64,000 bases of DNA from Erodium maritimum (taxonomy: Eukaryota; Streptophyta; Magnoliopsida; Geraniales; Geraniaceae). Made by a program: the position numbers and the translations under genes. Where the stretch lies: the NCBI GenBank assembly GCA_963921825.1, contig OY997591.1, positions 54,475,031-54,539,030 of the forward strand, read 5' to 3'. The notes under the pieces are model-generated. The model searched no databases. It had not been told where the DNA came from and saw only the letters and a list, made by a program, of their open reading frames with translations. Each line of letters starts with the position of its first letter. Positions within the stretch are counted from its first letter, which is position 1. Of this stretch, positions 21,785 to 34,110 are shown one piece after another.

Positions 21785-23592
21785 AAGTATATCTCTCAAT
21801 TCTAAATTTCGATTAGGGACTGAAAATGAATAGTGACCGGTAGAATGAACCGGTAAAACAACACAGTTACCAACAATGACGTTAGAAATCATACCTGAAT
21901 TCGAGGCAGTGTGAGACGTGGCTCCGGTGTCCATGTACCAACCGTCATCCGGTTGCTGAAGTGCCATAGTTGAAAAAAGCTGATTGAGGTCTGTTTGTTG
22001 AGTGCCAGATAATGGGCTGGATGCTGATGGAGCAAAAGGAGCTGCGGACTGACCATGGGGCTGATTCTGCTGTGTGTGAGTGAAATGGGCCGGTACATGT
22101 TGCTGGGACTATGCTGCTGCATATGGGCCTGAGAAGTGCGGCCCAAGAGAGGATAAAAACGCTGTCTGCGATGCGTTGCTGCCGAGAAGCTGGTGCTGGA
22201 GATGCGCGAGTTGCTGCTGGAGTTCCCAGATTTGCTGATGGTGTTGCTGCCGGAGTGAGCCGGAATCTGAGTTACCTGTCCGGCGTTGATGAGTTGATTG
22301 CTGAAGATGAGGAGGACCTGCGCTAAGAAGACCTGACCTGCGATTGTTGCCGCCGAAATTGCCGGAGCTGGAGCCAAAATTGCCGGAGCCATGAGCCATG
22401 TTGCTGCCGTAGTAATTGCCGGAACTGCCGCGACCGGAGCTGCGACTCCTTCCCCGGAATCGACCTCTGTGAGAGGTATGTGTAGTTGGGTATTGGTTAT
22501 TGTGGGTGTAGAGGAAAGAGTCGGAATTAGGGATTTGGGTGTGCCTATTTTCTGCTAGTAAAAGCATGGATCGAACTGTGAGGAAGGAGGGAAATGGATT
22601 TTGATGCTGAATTACCTCCACTGTGCTATTGTATGTCTCAAGAAGCCCTTGCAATGCTTGTAAAACAAGTTCACGATCAGTGATAGGTTGGTCGACGTCT
22701 ACGAGAGAATCGGAGAGTATTTTCAGCTTCTGACAATATGCTGAAATGGTGAGAGATCCCTTACGAAGGGATCGAAGCTCTTGTTGTAGTTGAAGAGCTC
22801 GTGACATTTTTTTATCACGAAACAGAGATTCGATCGAAGTCCACATATCAAGGGCTATGGCATCGGGTTTGAAAACATCAGAGAGTAAATCCCGATCCAC
22901 TGTGGCATACAACCATGTAACTACGAGAGCATAAATTCGCAACCATACAAGATCTGGTGTTTCTAGTGGTTGATCAGTAATATGAGATAAAGTTTGATGG
23001 CTTGCACACAATTTTCTGAACATCTCTCGCCATTGCTTGTAATGTGGATCATTAGTGGAGAGTTTGAAGGGCACAAAGTAGTTGCCATTGGTTACGGTAT
23101 AGGCTGAGTGAAAGGATGAGTTTGTTGAAGAAGTAGATGAGTCCTTGGTGGATACGTCCCCAGTCATGTGAAATGGTGATAAAGGTCTGTGTAATAATTT
23201 GAAAGTGTGTGGTTTGATGCTATGAGTAGAACGTAGTGATGAATGCAAGGTAAAAGAGAAAGAAGTATGGTAACAGTGATAAGGGAATGGAAAAAGAAAG
23301 AGGAAAAGGAACCTGGTGTGGTGTGGCAGAGGCAGATCACAGATGAAGGATGTTGAAGCTGAAGCAGCAGTAGTAGGGAAAAGTTGAATGAGGGCTGCTC
23401 TGAAATGGAGGCTCTGATACCATGAAAGTAAAGTAATTCCCGTAGGTTTGATATTGCATTCATCATAGTTATATAGATTACATAGTATGATGGATAAGCA
23501 CAAATCTACTAAGATAGATTTCTTACACAATGTAGTGTTCATCAGAAATAGAATGATAGAGTCTTATACAGATGAGAATTATATTCTAACAA
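21785..23592 (-). mobile_element. Ty1/Copia fragment: 5' LTR, gag and start of protease
   Basis: On the minus strand a short LTR runs from 23592 (TGTTAGAATATAATTCTC) to about 23425. The primer-binding site TGGTATCAGAGCC, complementary to initiator Met tRNA, follows directly. Next come a gag frame with a central Copia UBN2-type domain and a Gly/Ser/Arg-rich tail, and the start of the protease with the WYMDTGATSHTA active site. The element then stops against LINE sequence at about 21785. Its pol and second LTR are gone. It is a broken relic, of unclear order of insertion relative to the LINE. Confidence 0.85.
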
Positions 23593-24469
23593 TAAAAGTT
23601 GAACTTGGCCTAAGCTAAATGTTAGGAGCCACATATATGTACAAGAATAATTTTACTCACCACTATGCTAGTCTCAATAGGCAGTAAATTAGTTTTTAGA
23701 GGACCCATAGTGGCATCAGAATTTTGTCGGAATCCCCAAAAAGGTGAGTCGAATCTTCGAAAAAGAGTTGGATGTCAATCGAATTTGCGAGCCTAAAAAG
23801 AGACATCGATGAATCTACAGACGCTGATAGTCTATAGATTCGATACATATGGGCCCATAGAAATGTTGACTAGGGATAAGAAGGGTGCCAAGTGACGACA
23901 AACAATTGTGTCACTAAAGCTGAAAGTTATTGCCAAAACATTTCTCCTTCGTCTTCACCAAGTCCCCGATTATGAAACTCTCTCGTTCTTCCTCTTCGGT
24001 AGTCATTAGCGTTGCGACAGATTCTCCGGCGACAGCTCTTGGAGCTGAAACGCGAAGCAAGACAAAAAGATGTTGCGTTTGTGAGTCATTTCTGGCGATC
24101 CACCATTGAATCTCCACCCTCACCGTGCTGCTGCGTACGGTGAGGGAGGAGATTCTGATTGCCACAACAAAAAGATGTTGTGTGATATGAAGAAACGTTT
24201 TTGCAACAAGACTACGCCCCCTCTCCGCTGCGTACGTTAGTCCCATGCTCGCCCTTATACAAAGGCTCGAACCAATATCTGTTGTCATCAACGATCCCGA
24301 GTTGCACAACATTTCAGGATTCAATAACCTTCCCAGTGTCCATCTCCGGAATGAGCCAAAATGGGATGCCCCTCTTAAGTCATACGCCCCCTAGAGAGTT
24401 GCAAGGCGAGCAAAGCGTACGAAATTGGATATGCCATAAGTAGACTTAGTTAGATGAGGTAGCCTACTA
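23593..24469. other. Unassigned sequence
   Basis: No domain-bearing frame was seen. The GC-richer part (about 23930-24300) reads on the minus strand as a 136-residue frame of unknown product. It may belong to the Harbinger ORF1 relic that follows. Confidence 0.35.
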
Positions 24470-24830
24470 GGTATGTGCATGGATAAATCACTCCGGGAAC
24501 TCGGAGCATGGGGCCGATCAGACGGGCCATACATTCCGGGATCACATTCGGAGGGACCTTGCCAATGTGACTTGGAAAGCCCAACAACTAAGCGAAAATT
24601 AAAGAACTACAAACAACAAAGGAGTGTCATCGACAAGAAGGTGAAGATGTTTCATGGTTACTGGTCTAAGTTCAAGCACATCTACTAAAGTGGTCGTTCC
24701 GACAACCAGATCATGGCCGATGGGAGGAGTACATCGAGAAGTCAACACAACTTCACATGGAATACTGGTGAAACCTCTTGCGAGAGAAGCCTTGTTGGAA
24801 GCATGAGGACGCGTTCTCCCCTACCATCGG
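24470..24830 (+). pseudogene. PIF/Harbinger ORF1 (SANT/Myb-like) remnant
   Basis: The segment reads VKMFHGYWSKFKHIY, a stop, then SGRSDNQIMAD in frame. Shortly after, in another frame, comes LREKPCWKHEDAF. These match block for block the minus-strand relic at 13.1-13.25 kb (WSKFKNIYHSS, SDDHIISD, VREKPCWKH). It is broken by stops and a frame change, and no transposase lies nearby. A short helical frame at about 25060-25190 (FEKHCQELLVAFESLMRNVRL) may be its C-terminus, but this is uncertain. Confidence 0.55.
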
Positions 24831-25522
24831 GGAATTAATTTAGACAGACGGACATCGCATGCCCAAAACACCTGGCCTTAGCACCTCAATGTTTGAGATG
24901 GATATTTGGTAGTCGCCGTAGATGAGGCCCCCCGGGGGGGGGGGGGGAGGGAGTGTCCCGGACCCGTAGGCAGTCGCCGGCCTGAGGACCAGAAGGTGGC
25001 AAAGGCGTGGAGGGCTACGGGGAAGGGGAATGTACTATCCAACAACACTCGACCCAAAGTGGGCCAAAAGCTTGGCCAGCTTTGAAAAGCACTGTCAGGA
25101 GTTACTCGTTGCGTTTGAGTCTCTCATGCGCAATGTTCGCTTACTACAAGAGGTGGATAACTCTAATATGGATCCCGAGGACTTGGGCGACCCATAGGCT
25201 CTTTCTCAACGACATGAAGAAAACGATGAATGGGTTGGTGTGATATATTGTACACTTGATTATGTAATACGGTACTTTCAAGATATTCTTGGTTTGTAAC
25301 TTAATGAAGTTTATTTCCATGTTTTCGGGTGCTGTCTAGATTTATCATTTTGTCTCAAAATATTAAGAGCACCCCTTTGAGAATTATCAGCGAATTATAA
25401 CTAATTGAAGAAAAAAAAAGTCGAAAAATTAAACAATTTTATTCAAGTCATGTATTATCAAATTAAACAAGTCGAGAAATTGGATATATGTTGAAACAAC
25501 CTCTTTCCCTGCACCATCGGAA
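24831..25522. other. Spacer with C6/G14 tract
   Basis: This contains a run of six C followed by fourteen G (24928-24947). The rest is low-complexity DNA with no domain-bearing frame apart from the short helical peptide noted with the preceding relic. Confidence 0.4.
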
Positions 25523-26913
25523 CAAATTATATCTTTTTTTATAGGATAAAATTTTATTAAGCAAATGTTCTACAAGAAAGTAAAACAAAGCCGGAAAATG
25601 ATCCATAAAAAGAACCGTTTCTCCGTACAAAAACAGCTACAAAGAGCAACAAAACATCAAAGCAGGAAAACAAACGAAAAACAGTCGTCTACTTCCTACT
25701 CGAATTCAAACAGATAAAAAGGTTAGACACCGGAACCGGAATAAGAGCTTCTTCTGAAGTCGGATCAGGGTAAACCACATCCTCACTAACCTCGATGTGA
25801 TCATCCTGCGGGACTCTACGTTCGAGGGCCAAAGAAGCAAGGTCGACCGGTTTTTTCCCAACTTTCTTGCTAAAAACCCAAGCGCCCAAGCTATCCTTTT
25901 TAGCAATATCAACAGTGAAGCTCCCCGAAATGTCTCCTTTATCAACAGAGGACTTAATTGTTGACTGATAAAAAACAACTGGAGGAACATTTTTCTTTGG
26001 TTGCACCTTTTTCGGACATCCACGTCCCTTCTTTTGAGGTAAAACCTCAAGATCCGGAGATTTAGTCAAAACGTCCTTCCAAGGGCTTCCTTGGTCGACA
26101 ACCGGGATGGCAACATCAATCTGAGGTCCATCACCGAACTCCGCCACCACAGGAAGGTCATGGCCAAACTGGACCTGTTCTGAAGGCTTGTTGGCCTGCA
26201 GAGTCAACCCACACACTTGGGCCTCATCTACAATTCGAACACCGCCTTCAGAAGCCTGTGATTCAGCCCGACTTGCAACCAAAGCATTTGCAATCAAATC
26301 AGCAACCCCTTTGAATCTCTCCAGACTCACTCAACCCGTGATCTTCTCCACCATCCGGATTAGATCGCGGTTTTGCAGAATCAAAAGACGAGGTCGTACC
26401 ATTGCAGGAGGGAGCAGTCCCACTCGTACCAGAGCCAGAACCTTGAATCCCATCCACTTGCACCGCACCACGAGGGTCAGCACGAGGGAACCGAGCTTCG
26501 AAAGCTCTGATTTCACGGTGGCGAGTTTAAGGACGAGCCAAAGCAACGAAGTGTATATGCCCATTCAATTTGAGTCTGTTTAATCCCAAAATAGCCTGAG
26601 AAGCCTGAACACACGTCGAGAAGGAGATGAAACCGAAAAATCTCCTTCCCTTATTCGAACGCTTCAAAACAGAAACCCTTCGGACGGACCCAAAAGCGCT
26701 GAAAACGTTACTTACCCACTCTTCTATGGAACCATAAGGAAGATTGCAAACAAACACATCGGTGGATGATCCGACATTGTCCGAAGTATTCTCCTTATTG
26801 GCTAGTTGAGTGAACGTCTTCCTATCTGCAGTCGCTCCAGGGTGCTCCGTATCGATCTGAGGATTCGTAACGTTCACCGGATCAAGAGCAACGACATAAT
26901 TCTTGAACACAAC

Positions 26914-27065
26914 TGTTAGAGATAACATCTCTTATCCTAGTAAATAGAGTTTAAATATTAAGCTCATGATATATTTTGTATTTGAATCATTTTGGGTTTA
27001 TCTATAAACTACCTATATATGTATATTGTGACATCAATAACAATATCAAGATTCAAACTCTGTCA
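26914..27065 (+). repeat. Copia 5' LTR
   Basis: Begins TGTTAGAGATAAC and ends AACTCTGTCA. It partners with 31918-32069. Confidence 0.92.
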
Positions 27066-27279
27066 TGGTATCAGAGCAATTCTACTCCTAACCTACTTCT
27101 TTTCCTAAAACGCTTCCACCTTGCGTTTCTATTCCATTTTTTTATCTCAAAACCGATCACTTCCATTCGGTTTTGGCACTGTTCTGCGCCATCTTCAACT
27201 CCACGAACGCAGCCCAGGTTCTCCTCTCCAACACAGCACCTGTTCAACACCGTTCCGGCGCCAAATTTTCTCTTCTCCA

Positions 27280-30200
27280 ATGGCCGATCCACGTCTCTAT
27301 CCATCTCTCACGGTCTTCAACATCAGGAACGACGTTCCAATCACTCTCGAAATGGAAAAAGGCCAATGCTCATCTTGGGCTGAATTGTTCCGCATTCACT
27401 GCCGTGTGTACTGTGTTTTGCATCATATTCCACCGGACTCTGCTTCTCCGACCAGTGCCGACTCCACTCCGGCACCACCAGCTGCTGCTCTCACGGTCTC
27501 CTCTACCGAAACAACACTGGCGACCAATGCTCCTTCGGCCACACCTGCTGCTGCCGTGCTCGATGCTCCTTCGGCCGAAATTCCAGATGATCTTTGGGAT
27601 CGCCTTGATGCCACCGTCCTTCAATGGATATACGGTACTATTTCGAGTGAATTGCTTCAAACCATAATTGTCCCTAATAATACTGGTGCACAAGCGTGGA
27701 ATTTGCTTCGTCTGATCTTTCAGGATAATAAGCACTCGCGTGCCATTTATCTTGAACATCAGTTTTCGTCCACCAAATTGGATGATTTCTCCAATGTTTC
27801 TAGCTATTGTCAAGAGCTGAAAACGATCGCTGATCAATTAACGGACATGGGAGCCCCGGTTTCCAACAATCGTTTGGTCCTACAGCTTGTCGCAGGACTA
27901 TCCGAAGCTTATGACAACGTGGCTACTCTCATTCAGCAGAGTGATCCACTTCCTTTTTTCTATGAAGCTCGATCAACATTAGTCTTGGAAGAGACACGGA
28001 AAGTCAAACAAGTATCTTCGGGTACTTTGGCTTCATCCAATGCTTTGTACGCAGGCTCCACTGGATCCTCGTCCAAAGATTCTGGACATTCCCAGCAGCA
28101 GCAACCACGTAGTTCGCATGGCAGAGGCAATTTGCGCGGGAGACAGGGTACGGCGTCCAGAAACAACCGTGGGGGTCGTGGGAATCGTACTGGACCTCAG
28201 TCGCACGCTGGTTCTGTCTCTGGGCCGTCAGCTTCCTGGACCGGCCAACCCATAGTTTGGAATGGGCAATCCTACTGGCCCGGTCCACCAGCTTCCACCT
28301 GGGCCGGACCATATCAACAGACTCCTCTGTGTCCCTATCCCACTGCGCAGCAACAGTGGACGCGCGGTTCTGCCCCTCAACCTGGCGTCTTGGGCCCTAG
28401 ACCAGCAGCACCTCCTCAGGCCCATGTTGCAGTACCCACTGATGTGTCCACTGCTATGGCCCAATTATCTATGCAGCAGCCTTCCGATGGAAATTGGTAC
28501 ATGGACAGCGGTGCTTCCTCTCACATGACTTCGAATTCAGGTAACCTTATTTCTTATGTTAAGTCAAATATCAATCGCTCTATTATTGTTGGTAATGGTC
28601 AAACTATTACTATTTGTGGTACTGGTAAAGCATATATATTTCCCACCCGACCTGATTAAGCCTTACATGATTAAGCCTTATTTCAGTACGTCGTTTTGTC
28701 AAAGACAACAATGCCTCGATAGAATTTGACCCTTTTGTTTTTTGTGTGAAGGATTTTCGGACGGGACATCCGGTTATGAGATGCAATAGCACAGGAGAGT
28801 TATACCCTGTTACTTCACATGTTTCCCCTAGGTCGTTATCTACTTCTTCAGCATTTGTCGCTTTATCACCAGAAGTCTGGCATTCTCGTTTAGGTCATCC
28901 GGGTAGTCCGGTGTTTGATTTACTTTGTCGTTCTAATTGCATTTCTTGTACTTCGAACAAATTGAATAATGTTTGTCATTCTTGTGTTTTTGGGAAACAT
29001 ATTTGTTTACCTTTTGAACAATCTTTATCTGTTACTACTGCTCCTTTTGATATTGTGCATGCTGATCTGTGGACGTCTACTGTCTTAAGTTCCTCGGGAC
29101 ATAAATACTATCTTGTATTACTTGATGATTTTACTAACTTTGTTTGGACCTACCCTCTCGGTAGAAAATCTCAAGTATTTCAAATATTCTCTGCTTTTAG
29201 TGTTTTTGTCTCGACTCAATTTGGATACAGTATCAAAAGTTTTCAGTGTGACTATGGGTAGGAGTTCGATAACACCCCGTTTCACAACTTCGCTGCTTCG
29301 TCAGGATTGGTGTTTCGTTTCTCCTGCCCTCATACCTCGTCTCAAAACGGTCGTGATGAACGTAAGATCCGCGGTTTAAACAATGTGGTTCGTACGTTGC
29401 TCCTTTATTCTTCTATTCCCCCTTCATATTGGCACTATGCTTTAGCTATGTGTACATATTTGTCTAACGTGCTTCCTTCTAAGACAATTCAGTTTTCATC
29501 TCCTACTTGGCTTCTTTATCATCGCACACCGACATACTTTCATCTTCGTATTTTTGGATGTCTGTGCTTTCCTCTTTTTCCATCCACAACTATTCACAAA
29601 TTGCAGGTACGCTCTACACCGTGTGTTTTTTTTCGGATTTCCTCTGAACCATAGAGGGTACATATGTTATGATTTAAAAGCTAACACGTTCATTATTTCA
29701 AGGCATGTTGTTTTTGACGAATCGGTCTTCCCCTTTTCATCACATTTTCGACCATCATCCCCCACATATGAGTTCCTGACTGATCTCATATCCCCTGTAG
29801 CCAAGGCCCAAATATTTTTTCCTATTTCAGGTCCAGATACTGCACCTTTGCAGCCTAGCCCATCTCCTGCTATTGACTCGCAGATCACATTGCCGCCCTC
29901 CTCTACCCCAGCTGCCGGGCCTGCTCCTGCTACCGGTCCTGATCCTGTTACCATCTCGCGGCCCCCATCACCAGCCGGAGTCTCCTCTCCATCTGCATTC
30001 AGTGAGCCCGTCCCATCAGCCCCAACCCAGCCTCCCATTTCAGATGCTCCACTTGAGGCCCGCCCCATTGACCCAGCCTCACCTCCTATTCAGACTCGTC
30101 GAATGGTTACACGAGGCCAATCAGGTATCGTGAAACCTAAACGTATTTTTAACCTATCTACCTCTCTAGACCCGTCGCCTATACCCCGTAGCCCTAAGGA

Positions 30201-31920
30201 TGCTTTACTAGACCCTAATTGGAAACTAGCAATGAAAGATGAGTTTGATGCTTTACTTAATAATAAGACTTGGGTCCTGGTTACTCGTCCTGTCGGGGTC
30301 AATATTATACGGTCTATGTGGATTTTTCGCCACAAGACTCGATCTGACGGTTCTTTTGAGCGTTATAAGGCTCGTCTTGTTGGTGATGGCATGTCTCAAC
30401 AGGTTGTAATTGATTGTGAGGAGAATCTTAGCCTAATGGTCAAGCCTTCCACTATTTGCACCGTCCTCAGCATTGTAGTGTCTCGTTCCTGGTCTATTCA
30501 TCAGCTCGACGTCAAGAATGCCTTCTTACACGGCAATCTTCAGGAGATAGTATATATGCATCAGCCGACCGGTTTTCGGAGTTCCACACATCCTGATTAT
30601 GTCTGTCTGCTGCATCGATCTCTTTATGGACTCAAGCAGGCTCCTTGTGCGTGGTACTAGCGATTTATAGACTTTGTCTCTTCCATCGGATTGTGTCACA
30701 GTAAATCCGATCATTCACTGTTCATTTATCGTAGTGGTACGGACACGGCCTACATTCTTCTCTACGTTGATGACATCATCCTTGCGTCGTCGAGTGATGA
30801 TCTTCGCCTCTCGATTATGTCCAGCCTTGCTTCAGAGTTTTCCATGAAGGACCTCGGTCCTTTATCCTATTTCTTGGGCATTGCGGTCACCCGTCATTCT
30901 GGAGGCATGTTTCTATCCCAACAGAAATATGCCTCGGATATTATCGATCGTGCTGGTATGACATCTTGTTCCTCTTCGGTTACTCCAATTGACACTCGGT
31001 CCTCAGAGTTTTCCAGCCTTGCTTCAGAGTTTTCCATGAAGGACCTCGGTCCTTTATCCTATTTCTTGGGCATTGCGGTCACCCGTCATTCTGGAGGCAT
31101 GTTTCTATCCCAACAGAAATATGCCTCGGATATTATCGATCGTGCTGGTATGACATCTTGTTCCTCTTCGGTTACTCCAATTGACACTCAGGGCAAGCTT
31201 AGTGCTACTGATAGTTCTCCGTTTGAGAATCCGACGCTTTATCGTAGTCTTGCGGGGGCGCTCCAGTATCTCACATTCACACGACCGGACATCTCATATG
31301 CAGTTCAGCAGATCTGTCTCCATATGCATGATCCACGTGTCAGCCACATGGGTGCGCTTAAGCGGATTATTCGCTATCTTCAGGGAACACGACATTTTGG
31401 GCTTCACCTCTACTCTTCGCCTGTTTCTGGTCTTGTAGCATACACTGATGCTAATTGGGCCGACTTTCCGGACACACGACGATCCACATCCGGCTTCTGT
31501 GTATTTTTGGGAGACAATCTCGTCTCATGGTCCTCGAAGCGCCACCCGACTCTATCTCGCTCTAGCACCGAGGCAGAATATCGAGGTGTCGCCAACGTTG
31601 TATCCGAGACTTGCTGGCTTCGTAACCTTCTTCTTGAGCTCCATTGTCCGGTCTCCCGCGCTACTCTTGTCTACTGTGACAACATCAGTACGATATATCT
31701 CTCTGGGAACCTGGTTCGGTATCAGCGCACCAAGCATATCGAATTGGATATTCCTTTTTTCCGAGAGAAGGTCGCAAAAGGACACGTTCGAGTTCTCCAT
31801 GTCCCATCTCGGTCTCAGATTGCGGATGTCTTCACCAAAGGTCTTCCACGAGTTCTTTTCACCGAGTTCAGGTCCAGCCTCAACGTCCGGGAACCTCCCG
31901 TTCAGACTGCATGGACGTGT
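27280..31920 (+). pseudogene. Copia gag-pol region (relic)
   Basis: Parts recognised in order. Gag begins MADPRLYPSLTVFNIRN at 27280, with a UBN2-type core and a Gly/Arg/Gln-rich tail. Protease has WYMDSGASSHM at about 28.5 kb. The gag-pre-integrase His/Cys domain has HSRLGHPG and CHSCVFGKH at about 28.9-29.0 kb, followed by the integrase core at about 29.0-29.5 kb. The RT runs over about 30.2-31.2 kb and includes the YVDDIIL active site. RNase H has TDANWADFPDTRRSTSG and STEAEYRG at about 31.4-31.8 kb. The region is broken in several places and is treated as a fossil. Confidence 0.88.
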
Positions 31921-32069
31921 TAGAGATAACATCTTTTATCCTGGTAAATAGAGTTTAAATATTAAACTCATGATATATTTTGTATTTGAATCATTTTGGG
32001 TTTATCTGTAAACTACCTATATATATATATTGTGACATCAATAACAATATCAAGATTCAAACTTTGTCA
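31918..32069 (+). repeat. Copia 3' LTR
   Basis: Begins TGTTAGAGATAAC and ends AACTTTGTCA. It partners with 26914-27065 (about 96% identical by eye). Confidence 0.92.
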
Positions 32070-33073
32070 GCAACTCCCAACCAGACTGGCACGACCAGAA
32101 GTGTCTTTAGACGTTACCTTTTTAGCTCGTACTTTCGCCTTAGTCGGTATGGGAGCACAAACTCGAGCTCTTTTACTCTTTCCTGACACAACCTTATCAA
32201 AAGGATAAATGATGTCACAGTAGGTAGCATAACTCGAAATCAATACAGAGCAAAAGGTAGAAAACGAGAGAGGTTTGAACGCCGAAACCACGCTTGAACG
32301 CCTCTGTCCCATAAGATCACCACACTCTGGTTGATTACCCAAACCACAAGCAACTCAACACTAAGCCGCATGATCAACATATGTAACCACAGACCAATGA
32401 TCGCAGGAATCAAGTGCACACACAACTAGTAGCAATTGAAACAAGGAAACACGGAGTACCTCTGCAAGTTCCACCACGCCGGCTATACCAAAGCACTCAC
32501 CAGTTCTTCCGTTTAAACGAGATCCAACCGGGTGACCCCTCAATAATGGCGAACGCCAATCCACCACGCCGGCTCGACAGTACATCGACTCGCCAACAAC
32601 TCGCTCCTGAACCACCGCGAGACGCAGACGGCTGCTCACCGGAGACGAAGACTCGCCGACCTGGGTAGCTGCACACGGTTAAGATCAACGACCTCCTCTG
32701 CCCAGAATCGGAAAGCGATCGGAGATACGAAACCGGAGCAACCAACGACACCTCCAGAGATTCCTAGACCTGCAATCGGGAAGCAATGTCCGACTGAAAC
32801 CACCGGAGGACGCGAGTTCTGTTCCTGCTGAGTTTCACCGCCGAAGAAGACGATCGGAAATCGGCTGGAGACGTGAAAACGTTGAGACAGAGGCGTGCGA
32901 TGCTTCAAAACGCACGAGCACGACCACCTCCTTCCTCCCTACTACCGGCCACCATGAAACGCGACTCACACGCCGCCAGAGTGGCGGCTGCTGCAAGTTA
33001 CAGAAACGAGACCTAAAACAGACGCGTGGGGCGCGCTCTCTTTTTAATTACTGTATTAATCCCAAATTAGATC

Positions 33074-34110
33074 CTTAATTAAACAAAAGGTAATTCAATT
33101 GGGTCGGAGTGGATGCTTTTAATTGTAGTCAATAAGATTGCGTGAAAGTATATTGTGCATGCCAACTCAAGTATATCATAACAAGTTTCTAGTGATTTCC
33201 TATACACCAAAAGGTACTTTGTTAAAGAGTCCTCCTTGCTACAGAAACCAGAAATTAAACCCTAGAAGGATAAATCCAAAAAAGTGCAGGCACGCAACAG
33301 AGATAATACTGTAAGTTGTGTTAGGTGCAGAGAAGTGGATGAGGAGAGGAAAGTAATGGAAGGTGGAGAGGGCATGCTTTAGTGGCTTGGTTTGGTGCTG
33401 AAAATGGCTACAGGGAAGAAGGAAAGGTGCATAAATTTAGGCATGTGAGGAAATTGATGGGATGGGACAAACTCTTAAGTGCATACATGTTATGATATGC
33501 TGGAAAAGGAGATGGAGACCCCATTGTTGTTGCAGAGGACAGTCTAACAGCACAGGAGATGTATTTGTCTTTTCATTTATTATTTGGCCAAAGGTGTTTC
33601 TCACACACCTCCATGTTGTGGTAAATTCTATTTGTTGTCAAGTCAGTCATTTTTGGTGCAATGAACTTGTACAACCAAACACGGTGAATCAATACATATG
33701 TTGTAATTTTATAAAGCTAGCCTATATGAATTAATTATTAATATTATCTAAATATTTTCGTAAAATGGGAGCACACGTGATTGTAGTTTAGTGTTTCCAA
33801 ACGACAAAAAAGAATAAGATAATATTAAAAAAACTATTTTATACTTAAAAAATCTCCGATCATTAATAGTTTTGTTGGCAGGAAAGAGGTGTTGATACGA
33901 TAAAAAAATTAGTAAATCTACTTCTCTTTTCTCTTTCGATGAGCATGAAAGAATTGAATTTGCAGTCTATATTTTTACTGTTACCTAATAGGGTAGGCTA
34001 ATAGTATAAACAAGTATAATGAAAAAACAATAAATGCAAAAAAATAAATAGAAATGACATTTCATTAAAAATAACTAATGCTAACATAATAATTGAAATA
34101 AACTACAATG
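33074..34110. other. AT-rich intergenic DNA
   Basis: No domain-bearing frame was seen. A purine-rich patch (about 33330-33400) and low-complexity AT tracts occur. The 90-codon frame at 33462-33734 has no recognisable product. Confidence 0.4.

Larger units (their letters stand above)
26914..32069 (+). mobile_element. Ty1/Copia retrotransposon with both LTRs (Ale/Retrofit-like)
   Basis: The element is 5156 bp. The 152-bp LTRs at 26914-27065 and 31918-32069 differ at six positions (about 4%), suggesting an age of roughly one to three million years depending on the rate assumed. The primer-binding site TGGTATCAGAGC (27066-27077) directly follows the 5' LTR. Flanking 5-mers ACAAC and GCAAC are the probable target duplication with one mismatch. 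Order gag, protease, integrase, RT, RNase H is that of Copia. It lies inside the minus-strand LINE ORF1. It is broken, with roughly half a dozen breaks. Confidence 0.92.
25689..32342 (-). pseudogene. RRM-containing LINE ORF1 protein, split by Copia insertion
   Basis: The N-terminal part (32342-32070) is basic (GKSKRARVCAPIPTKAKVRAKK). After the inserted Copia, 26913-26527 encodes an RRM. RNP2 is VFVCNLP, RNP1 is RRFFGFISF, and it ends LKLNGHIHFVALARP. This resembles the ORF1 of RRM-bearing plant L1 lineages (BNR type), which coat element RNA. Downstream (26330-25689) lies a Ser/Asp/Lys-rich region with a KKGRGCPKKVQPKK basic patch. A stop follows LARP, a frame change lies near 26330, and the frame also shifts across the insertion. 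The alternative is a retrocopy of a host RRM gene, but the L1-like 3' end favours the LINE. Confidence 0.65.
25523..33073 (-). mobile_element. LINE-like element with RRM ORF1 and no ORF2, split by a Copia element
   Basis: On the minus strand the element runs from a GC-rich leader near 33010-33062, through ORF1, to a 3' end TTAATAAAATTTTATCC plus an A-tail (25534-25540), typical of plant L1 ends. An 11-bp repeat may be its target duplication: CAAATTATATC (25523-25533) and CAAATTAGATC (33063-33073), one mismatch. Without the 5.16-kb Copia insertion it would be about 2.4 kb. It contains no endonuclease or RT at all, so it is either an ORF1-only passenger or an internally deleted LINE. Confidence 0.65.

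Noticed and set aside
22111-22326. Plus-strand frame within the Copia fragment
   Set aside because: It is the antisense of the minus-strand gag tail.
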